DNA from: Lachnospiraceae bacterium UBA3820
GTDB lineage: Bacteria; Bacillota; Clostridia; Lachnospirales; Lachnospiraceae
Length of the DNA: 64,000 nucleotides
Direction of reading: 5' to 3'
Assembly (NCBI GenBank): GCA_002369325.1
Contig: DFDU01000046.1
Span: 1-64,000 of the forward strand
The notes under the pieces were generated by a model. That model ran no database searches and was not told the DNA's origin. It worked only from the letters and a program-made list of their open reading frames with translations. Numbering within the stretch: the first letter of the stretch is position 1; each line of letters opens with the position of its first letter. Both the position numbers and the translations under genes were made by a program. Below, piece after piece: positions 1 through 8,680 of this stretch.

Positions 1-874
1 TATTCATATGATGATGTTCTCTTCCGAGAAGCTTTCCTTCTCTTACAAAGAAAACGGTAACTACCGCATCCTTTTCGTTTGAGGCACAGGCGATAATATC
101 CCTGTCTTCACCGTTAGTAACATTCATCTTTTGCTTGTCCATTATGTGAATTATGCTGTCAATCAAATCTCTTGTTTCCGCAGCTTTTTCAAACTCCATC
201 TCATCTGCATAACTCTTCATCTTCTCTTTTAACGAATTTACTGTATCTTTATAATTTCCGTTCAAAAAGCCAATTGCTTTTTCAATGTTTTCTTTATATT
301 CTTCCGATGAAATGTGATTGTTACACGGAGCACTGCATTGACCAATCTGATAATAAAGGCACGGTCTTTCCTTTCCGATATCACGAGGTAGATTTCGATT
401 ACAATTACGAAGCTTATAGAGTTTATTAAGAAGCTCTATCGTGTCCTTAACCGCTCCCGGATTAGTATATGGTCCGAAATATTTGGATTTATCGCGTTTC
501 ATATTATGGCTAAACAGTATTCTCGGAAACGCATCATTTACGGTAATTTTAATATATGGATATCCCTTATCATCCGTCATCATGGTATTGTATTTCGGAC
601 GGTATTCTTTTATAAGATTGCACTCCAAAACCAGTGCCTCCATCTCTGACGAAGTCACTATATATTCAAAATATGCAATCTGCGAAACCATCTTAATAAT
701 CTTCGGAGAATTATTATGACCATGACCTTCTCGAAAATACTGTCTTACTCTGCTATGAAGGTTGACAGCCTTTCCGACATATAGAATATCATCATTTTCA
801 CTATGCATAATATAAACTCCCGGTTTGTTCGGAAGCTTGCTTAATTCTGTTTCAATATCAAATATTTTATCCAT
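1..874 (-). CDS. uvrC: Excinuclease ABC subunit C, 5' part (partial)
   Basis: UvrC makes the dual incisions on either side of a lesion in nucleotide excision repair, acting with UvrA and UvrB. The visible 291 codons start at an ATG at 874 and run off the left edge. They contain the GIY-YIG nuclease domain (GVYIMHS near residue 19, [10 protein letters not shown] near residue 31), a Cys-containing segment ([13 protein letters not shown]) and a UVR helix motif ([11 protein letters not shown]) that in this family binds UvrB. The C-terminal RNase H-like nuclease and helix-hairpin-helix domains must lie outside the window. The upstream AAGGT is a weak ribosome site. Identity is confident from motif order; the gene is truncated only by the window edge. 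Confidence 0.95.
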   Translation of the reverse strand, partial: MDKIFDIETELSKLPNKPGVYIMHSENDDILYVGKAVNLHSRVRQYFREGHGHNNSPKIIKMVSQIAYFEYIVTSSEMEALVLECNLIKEYRPKYNTMMTDDKGYPYIKITVNDAFPRILFSHNMKRDKSKYFGPYTNPGAVKDTIELLNKLYKLRNCNRNLPRDIGKERPCLYYQIGQCSAPCNNHISSEEYKENIEKAIGFLNGNYKDTVNSLKEKMKSYADEMEFEKAAETRDLIDSIIHIMDKQKMNVTNGEDRDIIACASNEKDAVVTVFFVREGKLLGREHHHMN

Positions 875-910
875 AATGATTTACCTTAAAAAACGCCTTG
901 CCTAGCTTAT

Positions 911-987
911 CGCAAACTCGCAACTTTCGTTGCTCGTTTTACGTTACTCGTCATATAGAAAAAACCTCGTGCATGCACGGTTTTTTC
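911..987. repeat. Intergenic hairpins upstream of uvrC
   Basis: Two inverted repeats lie here. The first pairs AAACTCGCAAC with GTTGCTCGTTT with two mismatches (about 914-939). The second (958-987) is a near-perfect palindrome, GAAAAAACC then CGTGCATGCACG then GGTTTTTTC, whose A/T flanks give it the form of a bidirectional terminator. The sequence GAGTTTGCGA, read on the minus strand, recurs in the repeat at 29514-29635, so this may be a copy of a dispersed intergenic repeat. Confidence 0.5.
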
Positions 988-1015
988 TGCATGCCGAGCT
1001 TATCGCGAAAATAAA

Positions 1016-1037
1016 GGGGGTATTTGAAAATACCCCC
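1016..1037 (-). terminator. Intrinsic terminator after the 694-aa gene
   Basis: GGGGGTATTT pairs with AAATACCCCC around a two-base centre, a 10-bp perfect stem. Reading leftwards on the minus strand it is followed by a T-rich run (TTTATTTTCG). It lies 31 bases beyond the TAA at 1069-1071. Confidence 0.8.
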
Positions 1038-1068
1038 AATATATGATAAAGGTTTTTTTGTGTCTTGA

Positions 1069-3153
1069 TTATAATAAATCGGCTCTTAATTTCTTAATTA
1101 CCTGAAGAGTCTTATCTCTTAACTCTTCTGCATCATAGAGTGCCATCATTGTATTTCTGTCAATCTTGGCAGCTATAACGGCATCAAGCCAATCATTTAC
1201 ATATGACTGAACGTAAGCAACGTTCTCGTCTGACTTATCCTTAAGTGCTACTATTATATTATTTAAATTTTCGATTACAGTAGGTGTTGAGTTAGTGTTG
1301 GAAACAGGTGTCTGTGTACTCTCGTCAGACAACTCAATTACCTTACCTGTCTTGGTAATGATAACCTTCTTGTTAGGTGCGGATTCTGTCTTTGATGAAC
1401 TGCCGCCCTTCTTATCAAGAAGCTTCTCAACTACCTTTATCAGACAAACAACACTGTATGTACTCTCCTCAGGAGTCTGCTTAACATTGCCTTTCTCAGA
1501 ATATTGATGCCACATCCATTCGGACTTAAGAAGCATCTCTTCAATCTTTGTATCCGACAAAAGCTTAGCTAAATCAGGATCCAATGCAGGTGCTGAAGCC
1601 TTACTGAATAATCCTCCGCTTTTCTGAACCTCAGGCTTCTTATATTTAGCAGGCAATACTATTTCGTTAAATGTCTTTATAAGAAGTTTTTCAGCAGCCT
1701 TAGGATCGTAGCTGTTACTTATAATATTTACCCTGCCGCTGTTAAGACCGTTTACGATCATATCCTCAGCTGTCATAAATACAAGAGCCTTCTGTCTGTC
1801 ATCAAGCAACTGTTTAATCTCATAATTTGTCTTAGACTTTTCAAGTATTGAATTCTTTCTTACCTTAAACGCCTTAATCTTCTCCTTAACACTGAAGAAC
1901 AACTTAAGCAACGTAGGATTCGCGTTAACATAGTTTCCTATCCAGGTAAGCTCAACGTATTGGTGCTCTATTTTATTTGAAATTTCATATACGTTGTAAC
2001 CATCAAATATTACATTCATTGTTGTATAAAGTAAATCAAGTATCTCATACTTTTCTTCCCATGCACGTGAAGAATTATCCTGGCTAACAAGATCCTTTAT
2101 ACCACACTCGTAAAATACAAGATTGTATTCGTAGAGTCCTTCAAAAACATTTGTCTTATCCTTAAGAGATGCACCAGCTCCGAGAATCTGAAGATTTTTC
2201 TTCATCTCAGGCTCATTTTCAATATATTGATAAACTTTCTTAATGAACGAACAAACTTCAGAAATAAGTGTATCAATCCTCTTATTGTAAATCTCCTGCT
2301 TTGATATAGCGTTTACAACACTTCTGCTAAGTACTGTTGTATTTTGAGGTGAATTACAATTTCTGATAAGTTCCTTAAAGCTTTCATATACTGCCATATT
2401 ATCAATCGGTATATATTCAGCATTAAGTCCATAGAATTCAAATGCCTTATCAAAATCCTTATTGGTAATATATGCATTAAACAATCCAATAGAGAACTGA
2501 ATCTTGTAGTCATTTCCTACGTGAGGGTCTTCAACAACATAATCGAACAATACTTCAAGATTGTTCATATAAGACTCTGAATTGATATCAGATGTAGGTA
2601 TACCCATTTCCATGATAACATTTATCAAATCAAGGTAACCCATAACTGCTTTATCAAAGTTCTTAGGTCTGTCATCGTCCTCAAGAATCTGATAGCTGAC
2701 ATTTATAAGAAGCGGAGCAATACGCTCACCTATAAGTTTCATAGCGTCAACAAATTTTTCTCTCTGATACAAATATATCAACCATATACTGTAACGATAT
2801 ATACCTGAAGTACTGATAGGTGCATCAATATCAGAAGGATCTATATCGCCATATACAAATCTGAATAACGGTTCAATCCATTCTTCAATTTCATAACGGC
2901 CTGTAGCTTTAATATTTGTGTCAACAAATTCTCCAAGTTCATAAAGCTTTGAGCACTGAGCTTTTACTTCATCATCAACCATCATACTGGACAAATCGAA
3001 ATTGCTGTCCTTAAGATAATCAATAACTAAAGCATAGAATCCATCTTCAACCTGTTCATTAAGGAATCTTATGAGAAGTGCTTTATTATTAGAAGCTGCG
3101 ATTGACAAAACATTATTATCCGAACCTGATGTTATATTAGCCGGTAATGCCAT
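1069..3153 (-). CDS. Large helical protein of unknown function
   Basis: I do not recognise this 694-residue protein. It has no signal peptide or membrane segment and no P-loop or obvious catalytic motif. The sequence is acidic, Asp/Glu/Lys/Leu-rich and appears mostly alpha-helical. The first ~480 residues may be helical repeats (many YxxALxxL-like stretches). A Lys/Ser/Pro linker with GGLFSKASAPALDPD follows near residue 520, and a second Thr/Ser-rich linker near residue 620 precedes a last ~60-residue helical domain. It has its own promoter (3195-3222), a GGGGG ribosome site and a terminator at 1016-1037, so it looks monocistronic. It is intact and its composition resembles the flanking genes. 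A cytoplasmic scaffold is possible but unproven. Confidence 0.8.
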   Translation of the reverse strand: MALPANITSGSDNNVLSIAASNNKALLIRFLNEQVEDGFYALVIDYLKDSNFDLSSMMVDDEVKAQCSKLYELGEFVDTNIKATGRYEIEEWIEPLFRFVYGDIDPSDIDAPISTSGIYRYSIWLIYLYQREKFVDAMKLIGERIAPLLINVSYQILEDDDRPKNFDKAVMGYLDLINVIMEMGIPTSDINSESYMNNLEVLFDYVVEDPHVGNDYKIQFSIGLFNAYITNKDFDKAFEFYGLNAEYIPIDNMAVYESFKELIRNCNSPQNTTVLSRSVVNAISKQEIYNKRIDTLISEVCSFIKKVYQYIENEPEMKKNLQILGAGASLKDKTNVFEGLYEYNLVFYECGIKDLVSQDNSSRAWEEKYEILDLLYTTMNVIFDGYNVYEISNKIEHQYVELTWIGNYVNANPTLLKLFFSVKEKIKAFKVRKNSILEKSKTNYEIKQLLDDRQKALVFMTAEDMIVNGLNSGRVNIISNSYDPKAAEKLLIKTFNEIVLPAKYKKPEVQKSGGLFSKASAPALDPDLAKLLSDTKIEEMLLKSEWMWHQYSEKGNVKQTPEESTYSVVCLIKVVEKLLDKKGGSSSKTESAPNKKVIITKTGKVIELSDESTQTPVSNTNSTPTVIENLNNIIVALKDKSDENVAYVQSYVNDWLDAVIAAKIDRNTMMALYDAEELRDKTLQVIKKLRADLL

Positions 3154-3194
3154 AAGATATCATCCCCCTTATAAATCTTATTCACTTTAATAAT

Positions 3195-3222
3195 TTTATA
3201 CCATTTAAAACTAAAGTGTCAA
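3195..3222 (-). promoter_or_regulatory. Sigma-A type promoter of the 694-aa gene
   Basis: On the minus strand TTGACA (3217-3222) is separated by 16 bp from TATAAA (3195-3200), about 42 bp upstream of the ATG at 3153. Confidence 0.65.
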
Positions 3223-3325
3223 CAGATAATTTGGCAATTTTTAATAATTGGCATTGTGCATAATTAACAAGTTTTTTTTAACAATTTTATTTTAGGTTTT
3301 TATGCAATATGTCAATAAATCATTT

Positions 3326-5125
3326 TTATACTTCAAAACCTGCCAATCGTAAAATAGCCAACGCATTAGTTGTTGTACATTTTCCACTACGAATTTTGTA
3401 ATCAAATTTTAATTCGTCATTATCATAATATTCTTCAAAATGATAATTATCCGCTCTGTTTTTATCTTTGTCTTCTATATCGCAGAGCTCAAAATCGTGT
3501 GTAGAAACAAGCGTAATACATTTTTCACCCGCCAATCTTGTTATGGCTTCGCGTGCGCCTACTATACGATCCGCTGAATTTGTTCCCTTAAAAATTTCAT
3601 CTATCAGGCAAATCATCGGAATATCTTTTTCTTTAAACTTCGCCATTGCCTTTATTCTCAAAATCTCAGCGTAAAATGTTGAGATTCCGTTTGCAACATC
3701 ATCCATAACTCTCATCGAAGTAAAAATTTTCATATAATTTGCCTTGAATTTTTTTGCGCAAACCGGCGCACCCATATATGCCAGTACAAGATTCACTGCT
3801 ACTGTTCTTAAAAACGTCGTTTTTCCGGACATATTGGAACCGGTTATAATTGTGGCTCCTCCGGATAATTTTATACTGTTTTCAACAACCTTTTCCGGAT
3901 TAATAAGCGGATGAAACATCTCATCTGCCTCAAATCCTGCTTTTTTGTTATCCTCATATATTCCTGCCCATCCGGTTTCACGTATACATCCCAAAACAGA
4001 CAGACTTAAAAGATTTTCCGTTTCAGCTATAACATCGAAGGTCCTAACAAGGTTTTCTCCAAATCTTTTTTTCCACTTTGATGTAAAATGTGCAATATGA
4101 TAATCCCATAGGAACAAACCGGTAAAAATAATATGCAAAAACGGATTATATGAAATATTATATGCCTGACTGATTTTCTTCAATGATTTGAAAGCATTAA
4201 CAGCTCCGCATTCTCCGGAAATATGTTCCTTTAATTCCGTGATAAGCGCGGATTCAAATTTTTCATTTTCCAACAAAAGAAGCATATCCTCATATTCTTC
4301 GATGGCCGGTCCCATAGAATAAAAGGGAACTATGGTATTTTCGGTTATACCCGAAGTAAAACCTGCCAACGCAAGAATCGCGATAAAGCCGGCAAGCGGA
4401 ATACCATAATTAAAAAAGCCAAGCACACTTAACACTATCAATGCTATTTCAATCATCGGAAAAACAAATTTTGCCACTTCAATCCATGCAGGCAGAACTC
4501 CTGTCTTATCGTCATCGCAATAATTCAAAAATCTATCTATATCCTGCTTATGTTTATTCTCCGATAATCTGATTCCCGCAGACTCAAAGGCAATAGCAAA
4601 TTCTTTCTTTTCCATAAGCTCGGCTACGGCATCATTTTTCTTTTTTAATTTTGATAAATCAAAATTTTTTAATTTTAGATTGTCAGCAAAAAGCCTTCTT
4701 CCCTTTTCGGTATGACATACATTAATAAGTTGAAACAATGAGTCCTTTCCCAAAAGATCTATATCTCTTGAAACAGTATCATCATCCTCAAGGAACTCCT
4801 TTCCGGTATCGGAAAAATTTCTCCACTGCTCCGAAAACCTGTCATTATATCTTCCGACTGTTTTTAGCTTGCTTTTTGTTTCCTCCTGCTTTTTTACAAC
4901 CTCACCATGAATTCTGACAAAAAGCAAAAAAGCTGCCAGCAAAAGTACCCCGAAGATTCCGGCTATCACCAGGTCATCAAATATACCTATAAGCAAAAGA
5001 GCAAGTCCCAACAAAAAAGAAAAAATGCGAAGCGTGGAAATATGAGAAAACTTTTTTTCAAGGAGCTGCTCCTCTTCAGAATAAATATTAAATTTTTCAT
5101 TATAAAATTTTTTATTGTTATTCAT
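3326..5125 (-). CDS. Membrane-anchored MutS-family ATPase
   Basis: The C-terminal third is a MutS ABC-type ATPase: Walker A GSNMSGKTT (residues ~429-437), Walker B ICLIDEIFKGTNS (~505) and LVSTHDF (~539), the arrangement used for ATP-driven clamping in MutS/MutS2 proteins. There is no mismatch-reading domain I. Instead two hydrophobic hairpins lie at ~32-71 and ~217-257, so the ATPase should be tied to the inner face of the membrane. I chose the ATG at 5125 rather than one 20 codons upstream: the longer form would overlap the preceding gene, while this start overlaps its TAA by 8 bp, typical of translational coupling. Membrane MutS-like proteins are known in Firmicutes and Bacteroidetes, but their role is not established; mismatch repair is unlikely without domain I. 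Confidence 0.85.
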   Translation of the reverse strand: MNNNKKFYNEKFNIYSEEEQLLEKKFSHISTLRIFSFLLGLALLLIGIFDDLVIAGIFGVLLLAAFLLFVRIHGEVVKKQEETKSKLKTVGRYNDRFSEQWRNFSDTGKEFLEDDDTVSRDIDLLGKDSLFQLINVCHTEKGRRLFADNLKLKNFDLSKLKKKNDAVAELMEKKEFAIAFESAGIRLSENKHKQDIDRFLNYCDDDKTGVLPAWIEVAKFVFPMIEIALIVLSVLGFFNYGIPLAGFIAILALAGFTSGITENTIVPFYSMGPAIEEYEDMLLLLENEKFESALITELKEHISGECGAVNAFKSLKKISQAYNISYNPFLHIIFTGLFLWDYHIAHFTSKWKKRFGENLVRTFDVIAETENLLSLSVLGCIRETGWAGIYEDNKKAGFEADEMFHPLINPEKVVENSIKLSGGATIITGSNMSGKTTFLRTVAVNLVLAYMGAPVCAKKFKANYMKIFTSMRVMDDVANGISTFYAEILRIKAMAKFKEKDIPMICLIDEIFKGTNSADRIVGAREAITRLAGEKCITLVSTHDFELCDIEDKDKNRADNYHFEEYYDNDELKFDYKIRSGKCTTTNALAILRLAGFEV

Positions 5126-5333
5126 CTTTACCATTACCCGAAGCTTTAATATTTTCATCTTCGTTATTTTTCTTAACCATTGCAAAGAAAATAACCAAAA
5201 AAACTATACCTACGATTATAGTCGCAATACCCAGCACAACCTTGCCTATTACACACATTACAATACCGACTATTATCATAAGTATGCTGCACACAAGAAA
5301 ATTTTTTTCTGTTTCCAATAGTTTTCTGTTCAT
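5118..5333 (-). CDS. Small two-helix membrane protein
   Basis: A 71-residue protein starting MNRKLLETEKNF, preceded by AGGCAGG at a good distance. Two adjacent hydrophobic segments (FLVCSILMIIVGIVMCVIG, then IATIIVGIVFLVIFFAM) form a hairpin, followed by an acidic/lysine tail. An upstream ATG would add 13 residues but has no ribosome site. Its stop overlaps the start of the MutS-like ATPase gene, so the two are probably co-translated and may work together in the membrane. Family not recognised. Confidence 0.7.
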   Translation of the reverse strand: MNRKLLETEKNFLVCSILMIIVGIVMCVIGKVVLGIATIIVGIVFLVIFFAMVKKNNEDENIKASGNGKDE

Positions 5334-5456
5334 ATCAATACCTGCCTTATTATTATAGTCTAATTGTAACACATCTTTTAAATCAAGGCAATTTTCAACT
5401 GTTAAAAAAGCTTTAAAATTCGGTGAAAAATATTTGATAACAAGTAATTTATACGC

Positions 5457-5485
5457 TTGATTTTTAAATATACTTGTATTAGAAT
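5457..5485 (+). promoter_or_regulatory. Promoter of the coiled-coil membrane protein
   Basis: TTGATT (5457-5462), 17-bp spacer, TAGAAT (5480-5485) on the plus strand, about 50 bp before the start codon. The AAAGGAGAG ribosome site is at 5520-5528. Confidence 0.5.
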
Positions 5486-5535
5486 ATTATTTACATTAGA
5501 TGTTGAAACTATATATGTGAAAAGGAGAGAAATCA

Positions 5536-5931
5536 ATGGGTAAATTAATAAAAGGTTTAGTTACAATAACTGCCGCAACAGCTGCTGTTGGTGGATTATG
5601 TTATGTATTCAAGGATCAGATCAAAGAAAGCAAAGTATATAAAGACCACAATGTTGATGAAAAAATCAATAAAATCAAGACTTCCATAAATGAAAACGAA
5701 AAAATCAACAAAGTTAAAACCTCTATTAAGGAGAACGAAACCTTCAATAAGGTAAAAAATACAATCAAGGAAAAGATGCCTAAGTTTTCAGAGAAGGAAG
5801 AGGATTATGTAGATGAAGGCGAAATCTTCTTCGATGACCTGGATGCTGCAGCAAGCGACAGAGATTATGTTTCTCTTGCAGGTGAAGAAAGCACCGAAGA
5901 GACATCTGAGGCTTCACCATCGGAAGCATAA
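5536..5931 (+). CDS. Small membrane-anchored coiled-coil protein (YtxH-like)
   Basis: 131 residues. An N-terminal hydrophobic segment (LVTITAATAAVGGLCYVF, ~9-26) is followed by three imperfect repeats built on INKIKTSINENE / INKVKTSIKENE / FNKVKNTIKEK, predicted to be an amphipathic or coiled-coil rod. The tail is very acidic (Glu/Asp/Ser). The layout recalls YtxH-type stress-associated membrane proteins, but the similarity is architectural only. It is a lone plus-strand gene with its own promoter and a convergent terminator shared with the GGDEF gene. Confidence 0.8.
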   Translation: MGKLIKGLVTITAATAAVGGLCYVFKDQIKESKVYKDHNVDEKINKIKTSINENEKINKVKTSIKENETFNKVKNTIKEKMPKFSEKEEDYVDEGEIFFDDLDAAASDRDYVSLAGEESTEETSEASPSEA

Positions 5932-5940
5932 TAAATTAAA

Positions 5941-5984
5941 AACATAAAAATAAAACGGCGGAACCGCCGTTTTATTTTTATGTT
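5941..5984. terminator. Bidirectional terminator
   Basis: A perfect 21-bp inverted repeat (AACATAAAAATAAAACGGCG, then G and its complement) with a 2-base centre lies between convergent genes. The GC core CGGCGG/CCGCCG is flanked by A and T tracts, so it can stop transcription from both sides. Confidence 0.9.
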
Positions 5985-5994
5985 CATTATCATT

Positions 5995-6978
5995 CTAATC
6001 ATCTATATCCGCTTTAAAAAGCTTCTTATGCTCGTACATTGCATTATCGGCACGTTCATATACCGTATGTGCATTCTCGTCAAGTGCACATGAATATACA
6101 CCCATTCCGCAAGCTAATGTGACAAAGTCCTTTTTACGATTACTCTTACTTATATTCTTAATTGTTTCCAAAAGAACATTTCTGTAAATATAATCTTCAC
6201 CGGTAAGAATCAGGGCAAACTCATCTCCTCCGACTCTGTAGACCGGACTGTGCTTGTACGTATCACAAATAATCTTAGCGGCATCTTTAATATATTCGTC
6301 TCCCATGCGATGGCCCCTATCGTCATTCACATCATTTAAATCATTTATATTGCAAATAACGATTGCAAATTCCTGAATAGTTATACTGTTTCTTAGTTGT
6401 TCATTAAGTTTTTCCTCATCGGCAAGATATGCCGCTTTGTTTTTTAAACCCGTCAAAGCATCTTTTCTTGCAAAATTGAGCATTGTTTCCATCTCAAGCT
6501 TCTTCTTCATGGAATCATTAATATTTGTAACTCCGATAATCACATGTTCATTATCCTTTTCAGAATAAACAGCACGTAAATTAACATACTCGGGCTTTTC
6601 ATCGATCATTAACCTGTAGGTTATGGAATAAGGCGATTTTTCATTGAGATCCCTTAAAAAATTTTCCTTTTGCATGGCATCAACCATCATTGAAAAATCT
6701 TCTGAAAATATATTATGCTTCAGATTTCGCTGTGTATCTCCGAAGAAATCCGTTCCCTTGGTATCAAATTTAAGTTGAGTATATTTCTCGCTTGAACTGT
6801 ATTCTTCATATTCCCCTGTTGTCAAATTGACATAATAAATAACCTCATACCTGACAGCAAGAGCTTTTGCTATCTGACCGTAAAACGCCTTATCTTCATC
6901 AAACTCAACAAAACGTCTACTCTTTAATTTACCGGCCATAACCTCATTGTAATTCAAAGTATTATTCTCTTTTTCCAT
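5995..6978 (-). CDS. GGDEF-domain protein, probable diguanylate cyclase
   Basis: Probably synthesises cyclic di-GMP from two GTP. Residues ~25-155 look like a PAS-type sensor. The GGDEF domain follows, with DALTGLKNKAAYL at ~172 and the intact signature RVGGDEFAL at ~248-256. No signal peptide or membrane span is visible, so it is likely cytoplasmic. The inhibitory I-site (RxxD, ending five residues before GGDEF) is absent: that position reads YKHS, so product inhibition through the primary I-site is not expected. It is expressed alone, converging on the gene at 5536. Confidence 0.88.
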   Translation of the reverse strand: MEKENNTLNYNEVMAGKLKSRRFVEFDEDKAFYGQIAKALAVRYEVIYYVNLTTGEYEEYSSSEKYTQLKFDTKGTDFFGDTQRNLKHNIFSEDFSMMVDAMQKENFLRDLNEKSPYSITYRLMIDEKPEYVNLRAVYSEKDNEHVIIGVTNINDSMKKKLEMETMLNFARKDALTGLKNKAAYLADEEKLNEQLRNSITIQEFAIVICNINDLNDVNDDRGHRMGDEYIKDAAKIICDTYKHSPVYRVGGDEFALILTGEDYIYRNVLLETIKNISKSNRKKDFVTLACGMGVYSCALDENAHTVYERADNAMYEHKKLFKADIDD

Positions 6979-7059
6979 ATCGCAATCCCCAATTTAAAAA
7001 ATAATTTACTACAAAAATCATTATAACAAACGTTTAAATTTCTTTCAAGACAAAACAAA

Positions 7060-7086
7060 ACAGAGAAGGATAAAATCCTTCCCTGT
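7060..7086 (-). terminator. Terminator of the SleB-type hydrolase gene
   Basis: ACAGAGAAGGAT pairs with ATCCTTCCCTGT (one mismatch) around AAA and is followed on the minus strand by TTTTGTTTTG. Confidence 0.75.
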
Positions 7087-7112
7087 CTACGTTGTATATT
7101 ATTAGGGCTTTT

Positions 7113-8471
7113 TTAGAAAAAGCAATGGTTTCCAATTATCGTATAACTTCCCAGACTTGAAGTATCAACATTATACAACGGTCTGAATGACATATATCCA
7201 CCGATATTATTCGTTCCTGCACATGCTTCCCTCGCAGCCTGCAGACAGCTTGGTGAAACATATGTATTGAAGCTTGCACTGTTAACTACCGTAAATTGTC
7301 TTGGAGCATATACAACATCACTCATTGTACTTCCCCATCTTCCCGACTGTAATCTGTTAAGGATTACATTTGCAACCGCAAGCTGTCCTTCATAAGACTC
7401 ATTACCACATTCAAGTGTCATAACTGCTGCCATAAGATAAATATCTTCTTCGCTGAGGGATACGCATCCTCTTGCTGTAACCTCAACACTCGTCTGATTG
7501 TCAGTCGGTTGAGCCTCGGTCGTCGGCGTTTCTGTTGCAGGTGCCTCAACTGCCTGAACCTCAGTTGTCTTCGTGTTCTCTTTCTCTGCATCCTGCTTTT
7601 TATCGTCAGAGCTTTCTTTCTTATCCTCTATTTCCTCATCCTTCTTGTCATCCGAACTATCATCCTTAGAATCGGAATAAGGGAGTGCTACCGGATAGCC
7701 CTCTGTAACTTCAATATAATCAGCATTTACATAACCCTTATTACTACTGTCTACGGAAATACATACCCAATCCGTAACAGCATCTGTTGCTTCTTTATCA
7801 ACATCATATACAACACCTGTATAAGCTGCGGCAATAACATCCGAATCCTTTGAAGCTTCTTTACGGATATTAACTCCATCTTCCGTTACAACAGCCGTAA
7901 TATCATAAAAGTCCTTTGCATAATCAAAAGCATCGTTACCGGTTTTTACAAATTCGGCATTTACATATCCTGTAACATCACCGGATGTAATATTTAACCA
8001 ATCTCCGTCAACCGAATTAACAACAGCAACGGCACCGTTATCCATCTTTCCTACGATTAAAGAATCCGTATCGGCTTTCTCTCTTACATTAACATTATCA
8101 GAAATTGATACACACTTATTTTCAAACTCTTTATAAGCTTCCGTGAGCATCTCGGATTCTCTTGCCTCTACATCTGCATTACTTCCGGCATCCATATCAG
8201 CCATAAGTATACCGATTGACGAAGCATCCATTGTGCTCATTTCACTTAAATAAATAACCGTCTGCTCATCCTGAGCTTCTTCAACCGCAACAGTTTTCAC
8301 ATCATCTTTTTTATTATTTAATGCCAATGCTCCAATGCCGTATATACCGGTTCCGATTGTTACTATAATAGTTGAAGCTAAAATATTTCTTACTATATAT
8401 CTGCCGTTAAAAACATTCTTTTTTAAGTAAATTTTTGCATTCTGTAATTTAAGTTTAGTCCTTTTGTTCAT
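7113..8471 (-). CDS. Membrane-anchored SH3 / SleB-type cell wall hydrolase
   Basis: 452 residues. A short cationic cytoplasmic tail and one membrane segment (~28-47, IVRNILASTIIVTIGTGIYG) precede two bacterial SH3 domains (VSISDNVNVREKAD and EDGVNIRKEASKDS). A long Lys/Asp/Glu/Thr/Pro spacer follows, then a C-terminal Hydrolase_2 (SleB/CwlJ) domain: DIYLMAAVMTLECGNES, VANVILNRLQSGRWG, YAPRQFTVV. Family members are lytic enzymes acting on peptidoglycan; the spacer would let the domain reach the wall. The ATG at 8471 is preferred because GGAG lies 7 bp upstream; an in-frame TTG five codons earlier is less likely. It has its own promoter (8542-8570) within an array of GTTACAAA boxes. Confidence 0.88.
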   Translation of the reverse strand: MNKRTKLKLQNAKIYLKKNVFNGRYIVRNILASTIIVTIGTGIYGIGALALNNKKDDVKTVAVEEAQDEQTVIYLSEMSTMDASSIGILMADMDAGSNADVEARESEMLTEAYKEFENKCVSISDNVNVREKADTDSLIVGKMDNGAVAVVNSVDGDWLNITSGDVTGYVNAEFVKTGNDAFDYAKDFYDITAVVTEDGVNIRKEASKDSDVIAAAYTGVVYDVDKEATDAVTDWVCISVDSSNKGYVNADYIEVTEGYPVALPYSDSKDDSSDDKKDEEIEDKKESSDDKKQDAEKENTKTTEVQAVEAPATETPTTEAQPTDNQTSVEVTARGCVSLSEEDIYLMAAVMTLECGNESYEGQLAVANVILNRLQSGRWGSTMSDVVYAPRQFTVVNSASFNTYVSPSCLQAAREACAGTNNIGGYMSFRPLYNVDTSSLGSYTIIGNHCFF

Positions 8472-8527
8472 GATAAATCTCCACAATTTTGTAACATAAT
8501 TACAATTTAGTTTATTAATGTTACGAT

Positions 8528-8605
8528 TTTGTTACAAAATGATGATACCATATTCCAAAAAACATGTCAACCAATTTGTTACAATTTTGTTACATAATTT
8601 GTTAC
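8528..8605 (-). promoter_or_regulatory. Promoter with GTTACAAA box array
   Basis: On the minus strand TTGACA (8565-8570), a 17-bp spacer and TATCAT (8542-8547) form a near-consensus promoter. Three tandem GTAACAAA boxes lie immediately upstream, at 8575-8582, 8586-8593 and 8598-8605, spaced 11 and 12 bp, so on one helix face. Another copy is at 8528-8535 just after the -10, with degenerate copies at 8488-8495 and 8520-8524. This is the pattern of a regulator binding cooperatively around a promoter; the regulator is unknown. Confidence 0.7.
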
Positions 8606-8680
8606 AAATCAGTTGACATTTTTTGTTAGATATTCACATTATTCAGCATATTAAGGCTGTTTTATTTATACTATAAAATA

